From assembly GCF_002261225.1 (NCBI RefSeq), contig NZ_NEVM01000005.1, positions 3,100,001 to 3,164,000 on the forward strand: 64,000 nucleotides of DNA, given 5' to 3'. Origin of the DNA: Bordetella genomosp. 10 (GTDB taxonomy: Bacteria > Pseudomonadota > Gammaproteobacteria > Burkholderiales > Burkholderiaceae_B). This document shows positions 26,876 to 35,812 of this stretch, in pieces. The first letter of the stretch is position 1, and each line of letters begins with the position of its first letter. The position numbers and the translations under genes were made by a program. Under the pieces are notes generated by a model. The model worked only from the letters and a program-made list of their open reading frames with translations. It searched no databases and had not been told where the DNA came from.

Positions 26876-28009
26876 ATGTCTTCAAATGAAATTATCGTCG
26901 TAGGCGGCGGCCTGGTCGGCGCCGCCATCGCCTACGGGGCGGCCAAGAGCGGCGCCGCGGTGACCTTGCTCGACCAGGGCGATATCGCGCACCGCGCCTC
27001 GCGGGGCAACTTCGGCCTGGTCTGGCTGCAGAGCAAGGGCGCGGGCTTCCCGCGTTATGCCCGATGGAGCCGCGACGCCGTGGACCATTGGAGGCCGCTT
27101 GCGAAGGAACTGGCGGACCTCACCGGCGTCGATGTCGATCTGCAGCAGCATGGCGGCTTCTGGATAGGGTTCAGCGAAAAGGAAATCGCCGAACGCGCGG
27201 TCATGTTGGCCGACATCGATACCGACGGCCGCACGCCGTTCGAGATACTGGATCACGCGGAACTCAGGGCGCGTCTTCCGGAAATCGGGCCGCAGGTCGT
27301 GGGCGGAAGCTGGTGCCCCCTGGACGGCCACGTGAATCCGTTGAAGCTGCTGCACGCGCTGCATGCGGGCCTGAAGCTGCACGGCGGCCGCATTTTCAAC
27401 GGCGTCGACATACGCGAGGTCGGTTCGGACGGCGAAGCCGGACGCTTCCAGGCCAGGACCATCGACGGCCGCCAATGGACCGCGGACAAGATTGTCCTGG
27501 CCGCGGGTCTGGGCAACGACAGGCTTGCGCCTCAATTGGGCCTGCACGCCCCGGTGGTAGCCAACCGGGGACAGGTGCTCATCACGGAAAGGCTGAAGAA
27601 ATTCCTGCCTTATCCCACGAACAAGGCGCGTCAAACCGCGGAAGGCACCGTTCAACTCGGGTTTTCCGTCGAGGATGTCGGCTTGGACGACGGCACGACC
27701 GTCGCCGGCATCGAATGGATAGCCAGACGCGCCGTCACGACCTTTCCCCTTCTCTCCTCGGTGAAACTCATTCGCGCATGGGGCGCGCTGCGCGTCATGA
27801 CGCCGGACGGCGCGCCGATTTACCAGGAGTCCGCGAGACACCCGGGCGCGTTTGTCGCAACGAGCCACAGCGGCGTATCCCTCGCGGGTTCGCATGCGTA
27901 CGAGATCGGCCCCTGGATCGCCGGCGTCCAGCCCGCCCCCGATGGCGTAGCGCAGTTTGCCGGGGAACGCTTCCTCGATCCCAACAGGAAATTCAGCAAT
28001 GCGCACTAA
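26876..28009 (+). CDS. FAD-dependent amine/amino-acid dehydrogenase, catalytic subunit (HcnC/DAO-like)
   Basis: 377-residue D-amino-acid-oxidase-fold flavoprotein. The FAD-binding dinucleotide motif is VVGGGLVGAAIAYGAAKSG (residues 8-26); GNFGLVWLQ and the C-terminal SHSGVSLAGSHAYEIGPW contact the flavin. It is the catalytic subunit of a three-component dehydrogenase: the next two genes encode a [2Fe-2S] protein and an HcnB-like flavoprotein. The set resembles HcnABC (glycine to cyanide), opine oxidase and D-hydroxyproline dehydrogenase. It overlaps the following gene by 11 bp, indicating coupled translation. The substrate is probably an amino acid or opine oxidised to an imine. Confidence 0.87.
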   Translation: MSSNEIIVVGGGLVGAAIAYGAAKSGAAVTLLDQGDIAHRASRGNFGLVWLQSKGAGFPRYARWSRDAVDHWRPLAKELADLTGVDVDLQQHGGFWIGFSEKEIAERAVMLADIDTDGRTPFEILDHAELRARLPEIGPQVVGGSWCPLDGHVNPLKLLHALHAGLKLHGGRIFNGVDIREVGSDGEAGRFQARTIDGRQWTADKIVLAAGLGNDRLAPQLGLHAPVVANRGQVLITERLKKFLPYPTNKARQTAEGTVQLGFSVEDVGLDDGTTVAGIEWIARRAVTTFPLLSSVKLIRAWGALRVMTPDGAPIYQESARHPGAFVATSHSGVSLAGSHAYEIGPWIAGVQPAPDGVAQFAGERFLDPNRKFSNAH

Positions 28010-28343
28010 GCCCCAAGAAGCACCGGTTTCCCTGTTCTCCGCGGCGGCCGGCCCCGGCGCGAAAAAGACCCGGATCTACTTCGAGGACAGGCCGCTGGAT
28101 GTTCCCGAAGGAATAAGCGTCGCGTCGGCGCTGTTGATTTCGGGCGTGCGCGCGTTCAGGTCCACGCCGGTCTCGGGCGCTCCGCGCGCGCCCTATTGCA
28201 TGATGGGGGTGTGTTTCGAATGCCTCGTCGAAATAGACGGCCGCCCTGGCCGCCAGTCTTGTCTCACCCCGGTTCGGGACGGCATGGTCATCAAACGCCA
28301 GGAAGGCGCTTCCGAGTTGAAGCATCCAGGCCGGGAGGATTGA
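27999..28343 (+). CDS. [2Fe-2S] ferredoxin-like subunit of amine dehydrogenase (HcnA-like)
   Basis: 114-residue protein with a plant-type [2Fe-2S] pattern: Cys67, Cys72, Cys75 and Cys88 (CX4CX2CX12C) in PYCMMGVCFECLVEIDG and QSCLTPV. It matches the small subunit of HcnABC-like dehydrogenases that carries electrons between the two flavoproteins. The start ATG at 27999 lies inside the end of the preceding gene (11-bp overlap). The next gene begins one base after its stop. Confidence 0.87.
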   Translation: MRTKPQEAPVSLFSAAAGPGAKKTRIYFEDRPLDVPEGISVASALLISGVRAFRSTPVSGAPRAPYCMMGVCFECLVEIDGRPGRQSCLTPVRDGMVIKRQEGASELKHPGRED

Positions 28344-28344
28344 T

Positions 28345-29736
28345 ATGGAAACGAATATCGAGTTGTTCGACCTCGTGGTCATCGGCGCCGGCCCCGCGGG
28401 ACTTTCGGCGGCGATAGAGGCCCGGAGATTTGGACTGACCGTAGCGCTGTTGGACGAACAACAGCGGGTGGGAGGCCAGATCTATCGCGCGATCGAGGAT
28501 GCCAGCGAACAGCGGCGCAAGGTCCTGGGCCCGGACTATGTCGCCGGCGCGGAATTGGCCAAGGCGTTTTCGTCCTGTGGCGCCGTGCACGTCGCCGGCG
28601 CCGCGGTATGGAACGTGGACAGGGACAAGACCGTTTCCTATCTTCAGGATGGCCGCGGCAAGACGGTCCAGGGCCGCGGCATCGTGATCGCCAGCGGCGC
28701 GATGGAGCGTCCCTTCCCCATTCCCGGATGGACCTTGCCCGGCGTCATGGGCGCGGGCGCCGCCCAGATCCTGTACAAGACGTCGGGCGCGATTCCCACC
28801 GAGCCCGTGGTTATCGCGGGATGCGGGCCGCTGCTCCTGCTGTTGACCCAGCAATATCTGGACGCCGGCGTAAAGGTCAAGGCATTGGTGCAGACCACCG
28901 GCACCGACGATTATCTGCGCGCAGCGCCGCATCTTTTGGGCGCCCTGCGTGGCTGGAACGATCTGGCCAAGGGCGCGAGGATGCTGAAAAAGATTCGTGC
29001 CCATGGCGTCGAAACGTACACGGGCGCGAGCGCTTTCGCCGTCGAAGGAATGGAAAGGGCCGAAGCCTTCGCCTTCACCCACAAAGGCAAGCGAAGGCAT
29101 ATTCCCTCTTCCCTGGTCCTGCTTCATCAGGGGGTGGTGCCCAACACGCAGTTGAGCTGGGCGCTGCGAGCCGGTCATCGATGGGATGACAGGCAACTAT
29201 GCTGGATTCCGCTGACGGACGGCTACGGCCAGATCGACGACACGGGGATCTACATCGCCGGCGACAGCCGCGGCATCGTGGGCGCGAAGGCCTCCGCTTC
29301 GCAAGGACGCCTGGCGGCCCTGGATATCGCCCGCCGCTTGCAGAAAGTCGACACGTCCGCGGGCCGGCAACGCGAGACCGAGCTATCGGCGGCGTTCAGG
29401 AAACAGGTACAGATCCGGCCGTTCCTGGACGCGCTGTACCACCCCAGGGAAGCGCATCGAATTCCCGCCGATGAAAAGGTGATCGTTTGCCGCTGCGAGG
29501 AGGTCACCGCCGGCCAGATCCGGAAATACGTGGAAGTCGGCTGCCTGGGGCCGAACCAGACCAAGGCCTTCGGCCGCTGCGGGATGGGACCGTGCCAGGG
29601 CCGCCTGTGCGGGCTGACGGTGACCGAAGTCATCGCGAACGAACGAAAAACGAGTCCGCAAGACGTCGGGTACTACCGGATCAGGCCTCCCATAAAACCC
29701 ATCACCCTTGGCGAACTGGCCAATCTCGAACCATAG
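28345..29736 (+). CDS. NAD(P)/FAD oxidoreductase subunit with BFD-like [2Fe-2S] domain (HcnB-like)
   Basis: 463-residue flavoprotein. The N-terminal FAD motif VVIGAGPAGLSAAIEA (11-26) and a second dinucleotide motif VVIAGCGPLLLLL (about 165) give a pyridine-nucleotide-disulfide-type fold. The C-terminus is a BFD-like [2Fe-2S] domain with Cys382, Cys384 (VCRCEEV) and Cys412, Cys417 (RCGMGPCQG). This is the large electron-transfer subunit of HcnABC/opine-oxidase-like complexes. It starts 2 bp after the ferredoxin gene, so the three subunits form one operon. Confidence 0.88.
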   Translation: METNIELFDLVVIGAGPAGLSAAIEARRFGLTVALLDEQQRVGGQIYRAIEDASEQRRKVLGPDYVAGAELAKAFSSCGAVHVAGAAVWNVDRDKTVSYLQDGRGKTVQGRGIVIASGAMERPFPIPGWTLPGVMGAGAAQILYKTSGAIPTEPVVIAGCGPLLLLLTQQYLDAGVKVKALVQTTGTDDYLRAAPHLLGALRGWNDLAKGARMLKKIRAHGVETYTGASAFAVEGMERAEAFAFTHKGKRRHIPSSLVLLHQGVVPNTQLSWALRAGHRWDDRQLCWIPLTDGYGQIDDTGIYIAGDSRGIVGAKASASQGRLAALDIARRLQKVDTSAGRQRETELSAAFRKQVQIRPFLDALYHPREAHRIPADEKVIVCRCEEVTAGQIRKYVEVGCLGPNQTKAFGRCGMGPCQGRLCGLTVTEVIANERKTSPQDVGYYRIRPPIKPITLGELANLEP

Positions 29737-29765
29737 TTTTTTCACCTGCCCAAAGGGTTACAGAA

Positions 29766-30119
29766 ATGGAAATCAAGCGTATTGCCACCGATACCCGCCG
29801 CTCGCGCGCCGTGGTCTACAACAACATGGTTTTCGTGGGCGGCCAGACCGCCGACGATCGCGGCCAGGATATCCGCGGACAAACCCTGCAAACGCTCGCC
29901 AAGATCGAGAAGTTCCTGGCCGAGGCCGGCACGGACAAAAGCCGCCTGCTGACGGCTCAAATCTGGATCAAGAACCTGGAGCGCGATTTTGCCGGCATGA
30001 ACGAAGTCTGGGATGCCTGGACCGCGCCCAATGCCGCGCCCACGCGCGCCACCGCCCAATGCGAACTGGGCGCGAAGGACATTCTTGTCGAGATCATCGT
30101 CACGGCCGCCGTCGAATAG
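29766..30119 (+). CDS. RidA-family enamine/imine deaminase
   Basis: 117-residue YjgF/YER057c/UK114 protein. RidA proteins hydrolyse reactive 2-aminoacrylate or other imines to oxoacids. The fold landmarks are NNMVFVGGQTADDRGQDIRG and the active-site arginine Arg94 in PTRATAQCELG. It is 29 bp downstream of an amine dehydrogenase operon whose product would be an imine, so it likely clears that product. A strong terminator follows. Confidence 0.9.
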   Translation: MEIKRIATDTRRSRAVVYNNMVFVGGQTADDRGQDIRGQTLQTLAKIEKFLAEAGTDKSRLLTAQIWIKNLERDFAGMNEVWDAWTAPNAAPTRATAQCELGAKDILVEIIVTAAVE

Positions 30120-30187
30120 CGGCGGCGATCGGGAGGGCAATGGTCCGTTCCTGAACGAAAACGGAACGCCTGGGTAAATGAAAAGGA

Positions 30188-30218
30188 AAGGCCCCCGCTC
30201 TCACGAAGCGGGGGCCTT
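30188..30218. terminator. Bidirectional intrinsic terminator between ridA and ssb
   Basis: Perfect 12-bp arms (AAGGCCCCCGCT and AGCGGGGGCCTT) enclose a 7-nt loop, with A- and T-rich flanks on each side. It lies between the convergent ridA-like and ssb genes and should end transcripts from both directions. Confidence 0.85.
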
Positions 30219-30247
30219 CCAACAACAAACCTGCCCTGAAGCGGAAA

Positions 30248-30766
30248 TCAGAACGGAATATCGTCGTCCATATCCGCCAGGTTCGCGCCGCCACCACCAC
30301 CCGACGGCGCCGGCGCGGCCGGGCGTTGCTGGGGCGCCGGGCGCTGGGCCGGACGCTGCGGGCGCGAGGCCGGGGCGTCGTCGTAGCCGCCGCCACCGCC
30401 GCTGTTGTAATCGCCACCGCCGCCGCCCTCGCGGCCGCCCAGCATTTGCATCTGGTCCGCCACGATTTCGGTGCTGTAGCGATCGGCGCCGGTGTCCTTG
30501 TCCTGCCACTTGCGCGTCTTCAGGCGGCCTTCGATATAGACGGAGCGGCCCTTTTTCAGGTACTCGCCGGCGATCTCGGCCAGGCGGTTGTACATGACGA
30601 CGCGGTGCCATTCGGTTTCTTCGCGCCGTTCGCCGCTGTTCTTGTCCTTCCATTGCGAAGTGGTCGCGATGGAAACGTTGCAGATGGCCGCGCCGTCAGG
30701 GCTGTAGCGCACCTCGGGATCGCGTCCCAGGTTGCCGACGATGATTACTTTATTGACAGATGCCAT
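30248..30766 (-). CDS. ssb: Single-stranded DNA-binding protein
   Basis: 172-residue SSB. An N-terminal OB-fold ([41 protein letters not shown]) is followed by a Gly-, Arg-, Pro- and Gln-rich linker (about residues 118-160) and the acidic C-terminal tip DMDDDIPF used for partner binding. It coats single-stranded DNA in replication and repair. ATG 30766 is the start because the conserved MASVNKV begins there. In many proteobacteria ssb is next to uvrA; here uvrA is more than 12 kb away, across block D. Confidence 0.95.
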   Translation of the reverse strand: MASVNKVIIVGNLGRDPEVRYSPDGAAICNVSIATTSQWKDKNSGERREETEWHRVVMYNRLAEIAGEYLKKGRSVYIEGRLKTRKWQDKDTGADRYSTEIVADQMQMLGGREGGGGGDYNSGGGGGYDDAPASRPQRPAQRPAPQQRPAAPAPSGGGGGANLADMDDDIPF

Positions 30767-31027
30767 TGCTATTGCCCTCGTGCCCCGATGCCAGAGAATT
30801 CGTGTATGGGACAAAAAAAGTGAAAAACGCGCCGGAAAGCGCCTGAACCCCTTGACCTTCCGGCTATCCCGTTGTGCCCGACGCAACGTCGCGCGCCGGC
30901 GCGTTGCGGGGACGGCGGCGCCGTGCGAACGCCACCCATTGGGGCAACATTCTACTGGGTTTGGCGGCCTGCCAGCATCCGGCGGGACAAACTCGCGGCG
31001 GACGCCCAGGCGCCCGGTTACCGCCGC

Positions 31028-31933
31028 TTACCGGATCCGCGCCGCCTCCAGCACGTAAGCCCGGAAACGGCTCAGGACGGGATCCTCCTCCGCCAGGCGG
31101 TGGAAGGCCAGCATGACCGGGTTGACCGGCAAAGCGCGCCGCACCTTGACGATGCGCAGCACGCCGAAGCCGACATGGCGGCGCACGATGGATTCCGGGG
31201 CGATGGAAATCAGCCGCGACGCCGCGACCAGCGCCAGGTTGGCCTCGAAAGAGCGGGTTTCCATCAGCGGCCGGATGGGCGGCAGGCCGTGCTCGCTCCA
31301 GAATGCGTCGAAGGCGCCGCGCGAGGTCGTGCCGCGTTCGGGCAGGGTCCAATCCAGGGCCGCGAGCCGCGGCAGGGACACCTGGCCCTCGGGAATACCG
31401 GGATGGTCGGCGGCGCAATAGATAACGGTGCGTTCGTCGAACAGGCGCTCGATCGCCAGTTCGCCGCTCGCATGCTGGACGTTGCCGCGCAGGATGGCGA
31501 AGTCCAGCTCGCTCGCCGCCAGGGCATTGAACAGGGCCAGGGAATTGCCTTCGCGGACTTCGAAGCGCATGTCATGGCCTCCGTCCGGATACACCCGCTC
31601 CAGCAGCTTCGGCAGCAAGGTGTGCATGGCGCGCGGAATGCATCCCAGGCGGATGGGCGGCGCATCCTCCGCCGTCAGATCGTTCAACCGCTCCATCGTG
31701 CGCAGCGCGAAGCGCGCGCGCGGCAGGATCAGGCGGCCCTGCGCCGTGGGCACGCTGCCATGGCTGGAGCGCTCGAACAGCCGCGCGCCCACCAGCGCTT
31801 CCGCCTCGCCCAGCAAGCGCGACAGCACCGGCTGCGGCACGCCCAGGGCGCCCGCGGCGCGGTGCACCGACCGGTTGTCGTCCACCGCCACCAGGGCCTC
31901 GATATGGCGCCGCTGCAAGGATTTCTTCTTCAT
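31028..31933 (-). CDS. LysR-family transcriptional regulator
   Basis: 301-residue LysR protein (HTH at HRAAGALGVPQPVLSRLLGEAE; effector domain beginning PIRLGCIPRAMHTLLP). It resembles the GbpR/CbbR-like subgroup with a short N-terminus. It is divergent from a TauD-like dioxygenase gene across a 173-bp AT-rich gap and probably regulates it, or the catabolic block to its right. Confidence 0.88.
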   Translation of the reverse strand: MKKKSLQRRHIEALVAVDDNRSVHRAAGALGVPQPVLSRLLGEAEALVGARLFERSSHGSVPTAQGRLILPRARFALRTMERLNDLTAEDAPPIRLGCIPRAMHTLLPKLLERVYPDGGHDMRFEVREGNSLALFNALAASELDFAILRGNVQHASGELAIERLFDERTVIYCAADHPGIPEGQVSLPRLAALDWTLPERGTTSRGAFDAFWSEHGLPPIRPLMETRSFEANLALVAASRLISIAPESIVRRHVGFGVLRIVKVRRALPVNPVMLAFHRLAEEDPVLSRFRAYVLEAARIR

Positions 31934-32106
31934 GGATTTTCCGGAAGAGATACGAATTCAGTATAACGATATGCCTTATATATATCATTTACGGCATTAC
32001 CCTCGATTGCTATATTGACCTCGCCCACAGCCTCCGCGCACCGGCCCGTCCCTCACGGCGCATCGCTCGCGCGGGCCTTCCTCAAAACACGCACAAGGTC
32101 GACATC
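31934..32106. promoter_or_regulatory. Divergent AT-rich promoter region
   Basis: This gap between the LysR and TauD-like genes contains an AT-rich segment (about 31955-32000) with ATGCC and GGCAT half-sites about 17 bp apart, a possible LysR-binding dyad. No gene is seen. The exact promoter is not determined. Confidence 0.4.
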
Positions 32107-32991
32107 ATGGCTTCGTTTACCGTTACCGCCCTGGCCCCGGCGCTGGGCGCCGAAATTTCCGGCCTGGATCTGCGCGCGCCGCTGGCCGCCGACGGCATCG
32201 CGGCGCTCAAGCGCGCCTGGCGCGAACACCTGGTCCTGCGCTTTCGCGGCCAGTTGCTGAGCGACCCCGAGCTGCTGGCGCTGAGCCGCGTGTTCGGCGA
32301 ACTCGATCCGCCGGGGCCCAATCCCTACGGCAAGCCCTTCCTGGCGGAATTCCCCGAAATCAACGTGATCTCCAATGTGAAGAAGGACGGCGTGCCCATC
32401 GGCAACCTGGGCGACGGCGAAGCGGTCTGGCATTGCGACATGACCTATATCGAGACGCCGCCCATGGCCGCGCTGCTGCACGCGCTGGACGTGCCGCCCA
32501 GCGGCGGCGACACCTTCTGGGCCAATATGTACCTGGCCTGCGAGACCCTGCCGCGCGCGCTCAGGCAGGCGATCGACGGCCGCCGGGCCATCCACGACGC
32601 CACGTACAACAGCGCCGGCATGATGCGCAAGGGCATGAAGGACGTGACCGATCCCCGCGAGGCCCCGGGTGCCCGCCATCCGCTGGTGGTGCGCCACCCG
32701 GAAACCGGCCGCGCCGCGCTTTACCTGGGCCGTCGCCGTAACAGCTATATCCTGGGACTGCCCCTGGACGAGAGCAACGAATTGCTGGACCAGTTGTGGA
32801 CGCACGCCACGCAACCGGAGTTCACCTTCCGCCAGCAATGGCAGCCGCACGACCTGATCCTGTGGGACAACCGCTGCACGCTGCACCGGCGCGATTCTTT
32901 CGACCCTGGCGTCAGCCGCATCATGCACCGCACGCAGATCAAGGGCGCGGCGCCCGTGCCCTACGTAGAGCCCGGCACCATGGCGGCCTGA
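32107..32991 (+). CDS. TauD/TfdA-family 2-oxoglutarate/Fe(II) dioxygenase
   Basis: 294-residue non-heme iron dioxygenase. The facial triad is His109-Cys-Asp111 (VWHCDMTYIE) and His274 (IMHRTQIKG), with Arg271 in range for 2-oxoglutarate binding. DNRCTLHRRDSFDPG is the usual TauD/TfdA C-terminal block. Such enzymes hydroxylate and often cleave sulfonates, phenoxyacids or carnitine-like compounds. It is divergent from LysR and is followed by biotin-carboxylase genes, so it may start the breakdown of an organic acid. The substrate is not known. Confidence 0.88.
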   Translation: MASFTVTALAPALGAEISGLDLRAPLAADGIAALKRAWREHLVLRFRGQLLSDPELLALSRVFGELDPPGPNPYGKPFLAEFPEINVISNVKKDGVPIGNLGDGEAVWHCDMTYIETPPMAALLHALDVPPSGGDTFWANMYLACETLPRALRQAIDGRRAIHDATYNSAGMMRKGMKDVTDPREAPGARHPLVVRHPETGRAALYLGRRRNSYILGLPLDESNELLDQLWTHATQPEFTFRQQWQPHDLILWDNRCTLHRRDSFDPGVSRIMHRTQIKGAAPVPYVEPGTMAA

Positions 32992-33111
32992 GCCGCCTGG
33001 GGAAAATCACCGATGAGCAGGCGCGAGGGTCTTCCATGAAGACCGTCTCGATGCGCGCGCCGGGCGAGGCGGCGATCGAATGAGCAAGGCATCGGCGTAT
33101 CCGCGATATAC

Positions 33112-33147
33112 GTTGTTGTTGCGGCAACTACCAAAATAACCTATTCT
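33112..33147 (+). promoter_or_regulatory. Candidate promoter and shared operator (site A)
   Basis: A motif GTTGTTGCGGCAACTAC (33115-33131) contains the perfect dyad GTTGC-G-GCAAC. It overlaps a possible promoter TTGCGG (33119-33124), 17-bp spacer, TATTCT (33142-33147) before the biotin-carrier gene at 33248. Related sequence occurs at 40501 and 40641. Confidence 0.5.
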
Positions 33148-33247
33148 GGTCCGCATACTATCCGCCGGATTATCCCGGCGCCGCCCCTGGATTCAGGCCG
33201 CGCGGTTCCCCGGCATGACGGGAAGCGCAAGAAAAAGGAGTGGGAAC

Positions 33248-33469
33248 ATGAGCACCGTGGACGTCAAGACCGAAATCACCGGCAACGTGTGGAAGGTTTT
33301 ACTGAAGCCGGGCGACGCCGTGGAAGAAGACGAGCCCATTCTCATCCTGGAATCCATGAAAATGGAGATTCCCGTGGTCGCGCCCGAAGCCGGCACGGTT
33401 GCCGAAATCCTGGTGCAAGCCGAACAGACCGTGTCCGAAGGCAGCGTCGTCGCGCGCCTGACGGTGTGA
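33248..33469 (+). CDS. Biotin carboxyl carrier protein (BCCP-like)
   Basis: 73-residue biotinyl domain. Lys38 in ESMKMEIP is the biotinylation site (usual motif EAMKM). This small, free-standing carrier type accompanies acyl-CoA carboxylases. Start ATG 33248 with AGGAG upstream. It is 7 bp before the biotin carboxylase gene, so they form one operon. Together with the carboxyltransferase downstream on the opposite strand (broken), it would make a three-gene acyl-CoA carboxylase. Confidence 0.87.
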   Translation: MSTVDVKTEITGNVWKVLLKPGDAVEEDEPILILESMKMEIPVVAPEAGTVAEILVQAEQTVSEGSVVARLTV

Positions 33470-33476
33470 ACGCGCC

Positions 33477-34841
33477 ATGGCGTCCATCGACCGCCTGCTG
33501 GTCGCCAATCGCGGCGAGATCGCCTGCCGGGTCATGCGGACCTGCCGCGCCCTGGGCATCGAAACCGTCGCGGTCTATTCCGAAGCCGATCGCGCGGCGG
33601 CGCATGTGGCCATGGCCGATCAGGCCTACGCCATCGGCCCCGCCCGGGCCAGCGAAAGCTATCTGCGCCAGGACGCGATCCTCGACGCCGCGGCCCGCGC
33701 GGGCGCGCAGGCCATCCATCCCGGCTACGGCTTCCTGTCCGAGAACGCCGGCTTCGCCCAGGCCGTGCAAGAAGCCGGACTGACCTGGATCGGACCGCGT
33801 CCGGAAAGCATCCGCGACATGGGCGACAAGCAGCGGGCGCGCGAACTGGCCATCGCCGCCGGCGTGCCCGTCGTGCCGGGCAGCGGCCGCTTCGAAACCG
33901 GGGCGCTGGACGGCATCGCCCAAAGCGCGGACGCGGTCGGCTACCCCCTGCTGGTCAAGGCCGTGGCCGGTGGCGGCGGCATCGGCATGCGGCGCGTCGA
34001 CCAGGCCGACGGCCTGATGGCGGTGGTCGAGGCCAGCCAGTCGATGGCCGCCAAGGCTTTCGGCAACGGCGCGGTTTTCCTGGAGCGCTACATCCCGCGC
34101 GCGCGGCACGTCGAAATCCAGGTCTTCGGCTTCGGCGACGGCAATGCCGTCCACCTGTACGAGCGCGACTGCTCGTTGCAGCGCCGCTACCAGAAAATCA
34201 TCGAGGAAAGCCCAGCCCCCGGACTGCCGGCCGCGACGCGCGCGCGCATGGCGCAAGCCGCCGTGGACCTCTGCCGCGCCACCCGCTACCTGGGCGCGGG
34301 CACCGTGGAATTCATCGTCGATGCCGCCTCGTTCGACTTCTACTTCCTGGAAATGAACACCCGCATCCAGGTCGAGCATCCGGTCACCGAAATGATCACC
34401 GGGCGCGATCTGGTGGCCATGCAGATCGACCTGGCGCGCGGCAATCTGGCGATGCCGGAGCAGGACGCCATCGCGGCCAGCGGACATGCCATCGAATGCC
34501 GCCTGTATGCCGAGGATCCCAAGCGCATGTTCATGCCCTCGCCGGGCCGGTTGACCGTCTTCCGGCCGCCGGCTGGCCTGCCGGGCATACGGGTGGACAG
34601 CGGCTATCGCGAAGGAGACGAGATCACGCCCTTCTACGATCCCATGGTCGCCAAGCTGATCGCGCACGGCCCGGACCGCGATACCGCGCGCCGCCGGGCG
34701 GCGGATGCGCTGCGGCAATTTCCGGTGGAGGGCATACGCAATAATCGCGATTTCCTGATCGCCTGCCTGGAACATCCCGCCTTCGCCGCGGGCGACGTTC
34801 ATACCGGTTTCGTGGATTTGCACGGCAAGGGGCTCTGCTAA
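33477..34841 (+). CDS. Biotin carboxylase subunit of an acyl-CoA carboxylase
   Basis: 454-residue biotin carboxylase (AccC-like). It has the BC N-terminal domain (DRLLVANRGEIACRVMRTCR; HPGYGFLSENAGF), an ATP-grasp domain with KAVAGGGGIGMR as phosphate loop and the metal-binding EMNTRIQVEHPVTE, and a BC C-terminal domain. It carboxylates biotin on the carrier with bicarbonate and ATP. It is separate from the housekeeping accBC because it pairs with a short carrier and a PccB-like carboxyltransferase. Substrate acyl-CoA unknown. Confidence 0.92.
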   Translation: MASIDRLLVANRGEIACRVMRTCRALGIETVAVYSEADRAAAHVAMADQAYAIGPARASESYLRQDAILDAAARAGAQAIHPGYGFLSENAGFAQAVQEAGLTWIGPRPESIRDMGDKQRARELAIAAGVPVVPGSGRFETGALDGIAQSADAVGYPLLVKAVAGGGGIGMRRVDQADGLMAVVEASQSMAAKAFGNGAVFLERYIPRARHVEIQVFGFGDGNAVHLYERDCSLQRRYQKIIEESPAPGLPAATRARMAQAAVDLCRATRYLGAGTVEFIVDAASFDFYFLEMNTRIQVEHPVTEMITGRDLVAMQIDLARGNLAMPEQDAIAASGHAIECRLYAEDPKRMFMPSPGRLTVFRPPAGLPGIRVDSGYREGDEITPFYDPMVAKLIAHGPDRDTARRRAADALRQFPVEGIRNNRDFLIACLEHPAFAAGDVHTGFVDLHGKGLC

Positions 34842-34870
34842 ACTCGCACGGTTTTCGACGAGGTACCCCG

Positions 34871-35749
34871 ATGAGCGTCAAGCACGTGGCCAGGGACGAA
34901 GCGTCCGCGGACAATATTTCCGGCGATTTGAAACGGCTGGGCTTCACGGAGTACGAAGCCAAGGTCTACGTCCAGTTGCTGGGCATGCCTGCGTCGACGG
35001 CCTACGAAATAGCCAAGCAGGCCGGCGTGCCCCGTCCCAATACCTACAGCGCGCTGGACAGCCTGGCGCGCCGCGGCGCCGTGCTGCCGGTGCGCGAAAA
35101 TCCCACCTGCTACGTCGCCGCGCGGCCGCGCGAACTGCTGGACGCCATCGCGCGCCAGACGCGTTCGCTGTGCACCGGCCTGACCGAACGCCTGGAATCC
35201 GTCACGCCGCGCACCGACGATCATTACGTCTGGACCTTGCGCGGCGATTCGGCCGTGCACGAACAGATCGACATGCTGATCGAGCGCAGCCAAGAAACGG
35301 TGTGGATCAAGGCGTCCGACCACGTGCTGCGGCGCCATGCCGACCGCCTGCGGGAAGCCGCCGTCACGCGCGGGGTGCGGTTGCTGATCGTGCTGTTCGG
35401 CCAGGACGCGGAGGAATTCCGCTACACCGACAAGTGCAGCGTCTACATCCACGAGAACAATGGCGTGCGCATGGGCACGGCCGACAACCTGTTCACGCTG
35501 GCGGTGGATTACCGCGAAATGCTGACCGCCAATGTGGAAGGCGACGTGATCGCGGCGCACTCCAAGAACATCCCCATCGTGACGATGGCGCTGTCGCTGA
35601 TCCGCCATGACTACTACATGGCGGAGATCTTCACGCGCTTCGGCGAGCAGATCGACGCCGCCTTCGGCCCGTATCTGCGCGACCTGCGCCTGCCCAGCTT
35701 CACGCCCGAGCAGGTCGCCTCGTTCAAGAAGAACACCGGACTCGTTTGA
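34871..35749 (+). CDS. TrmB-family transcriptional regulator
   Basis: 292-residue protein with an N-terminal TrmB winged helix: LKRLGFTEYEAKVYVQLLGMP (21-41) and ASTAYEIAKQAGVPRPNTYSALDSL (HTH). The C-terminal half resembles the TrmB sugar-sensing/PLD-like region (VWIKASDHVLRRHADRLREA). TrmB regulators are mainly known in Archaea; in bacteria they are rarer. Located between the biotin carboxylase and the acyl-CoA synthetase genes, it is a candidate for regulating both divergent parts of block D, perhaps via the shared motifs at 33112, 40501 and 40641. Confidence 0.82.
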   Translation: MSVKHVARDEASADNISGDLKRLGFTEYEAKVYVQLLGMPASTAYEIAKQAGVPRPNTYSALDSLARRGAVLPVRENPTCYVAARPRELLDAIARQTRSLCTGLTERLESVTPRTDDHYVWTLRGDSAVHEQIDMLIERSQETVWIKASDHVLRRHADRLREAAVTRGVRLLIVLFGQDAEEFRYTDKCSVYIHENNGVRMGTADNLFTLAVDYREMLTANVEGDVIAAHSKNIPIVTMALSLIRHDYYMAEIFTRFGEQIDAAFGPYLRDLRLPSFTPEQVASFKKNTGLV

Positions 35750-35812
35750 CGGCGCCGTCCGTGTACGCGCGCGCTACGCCGGCGGACCGGCGCGCATTGC
35801 GCCTGCCCTGAC

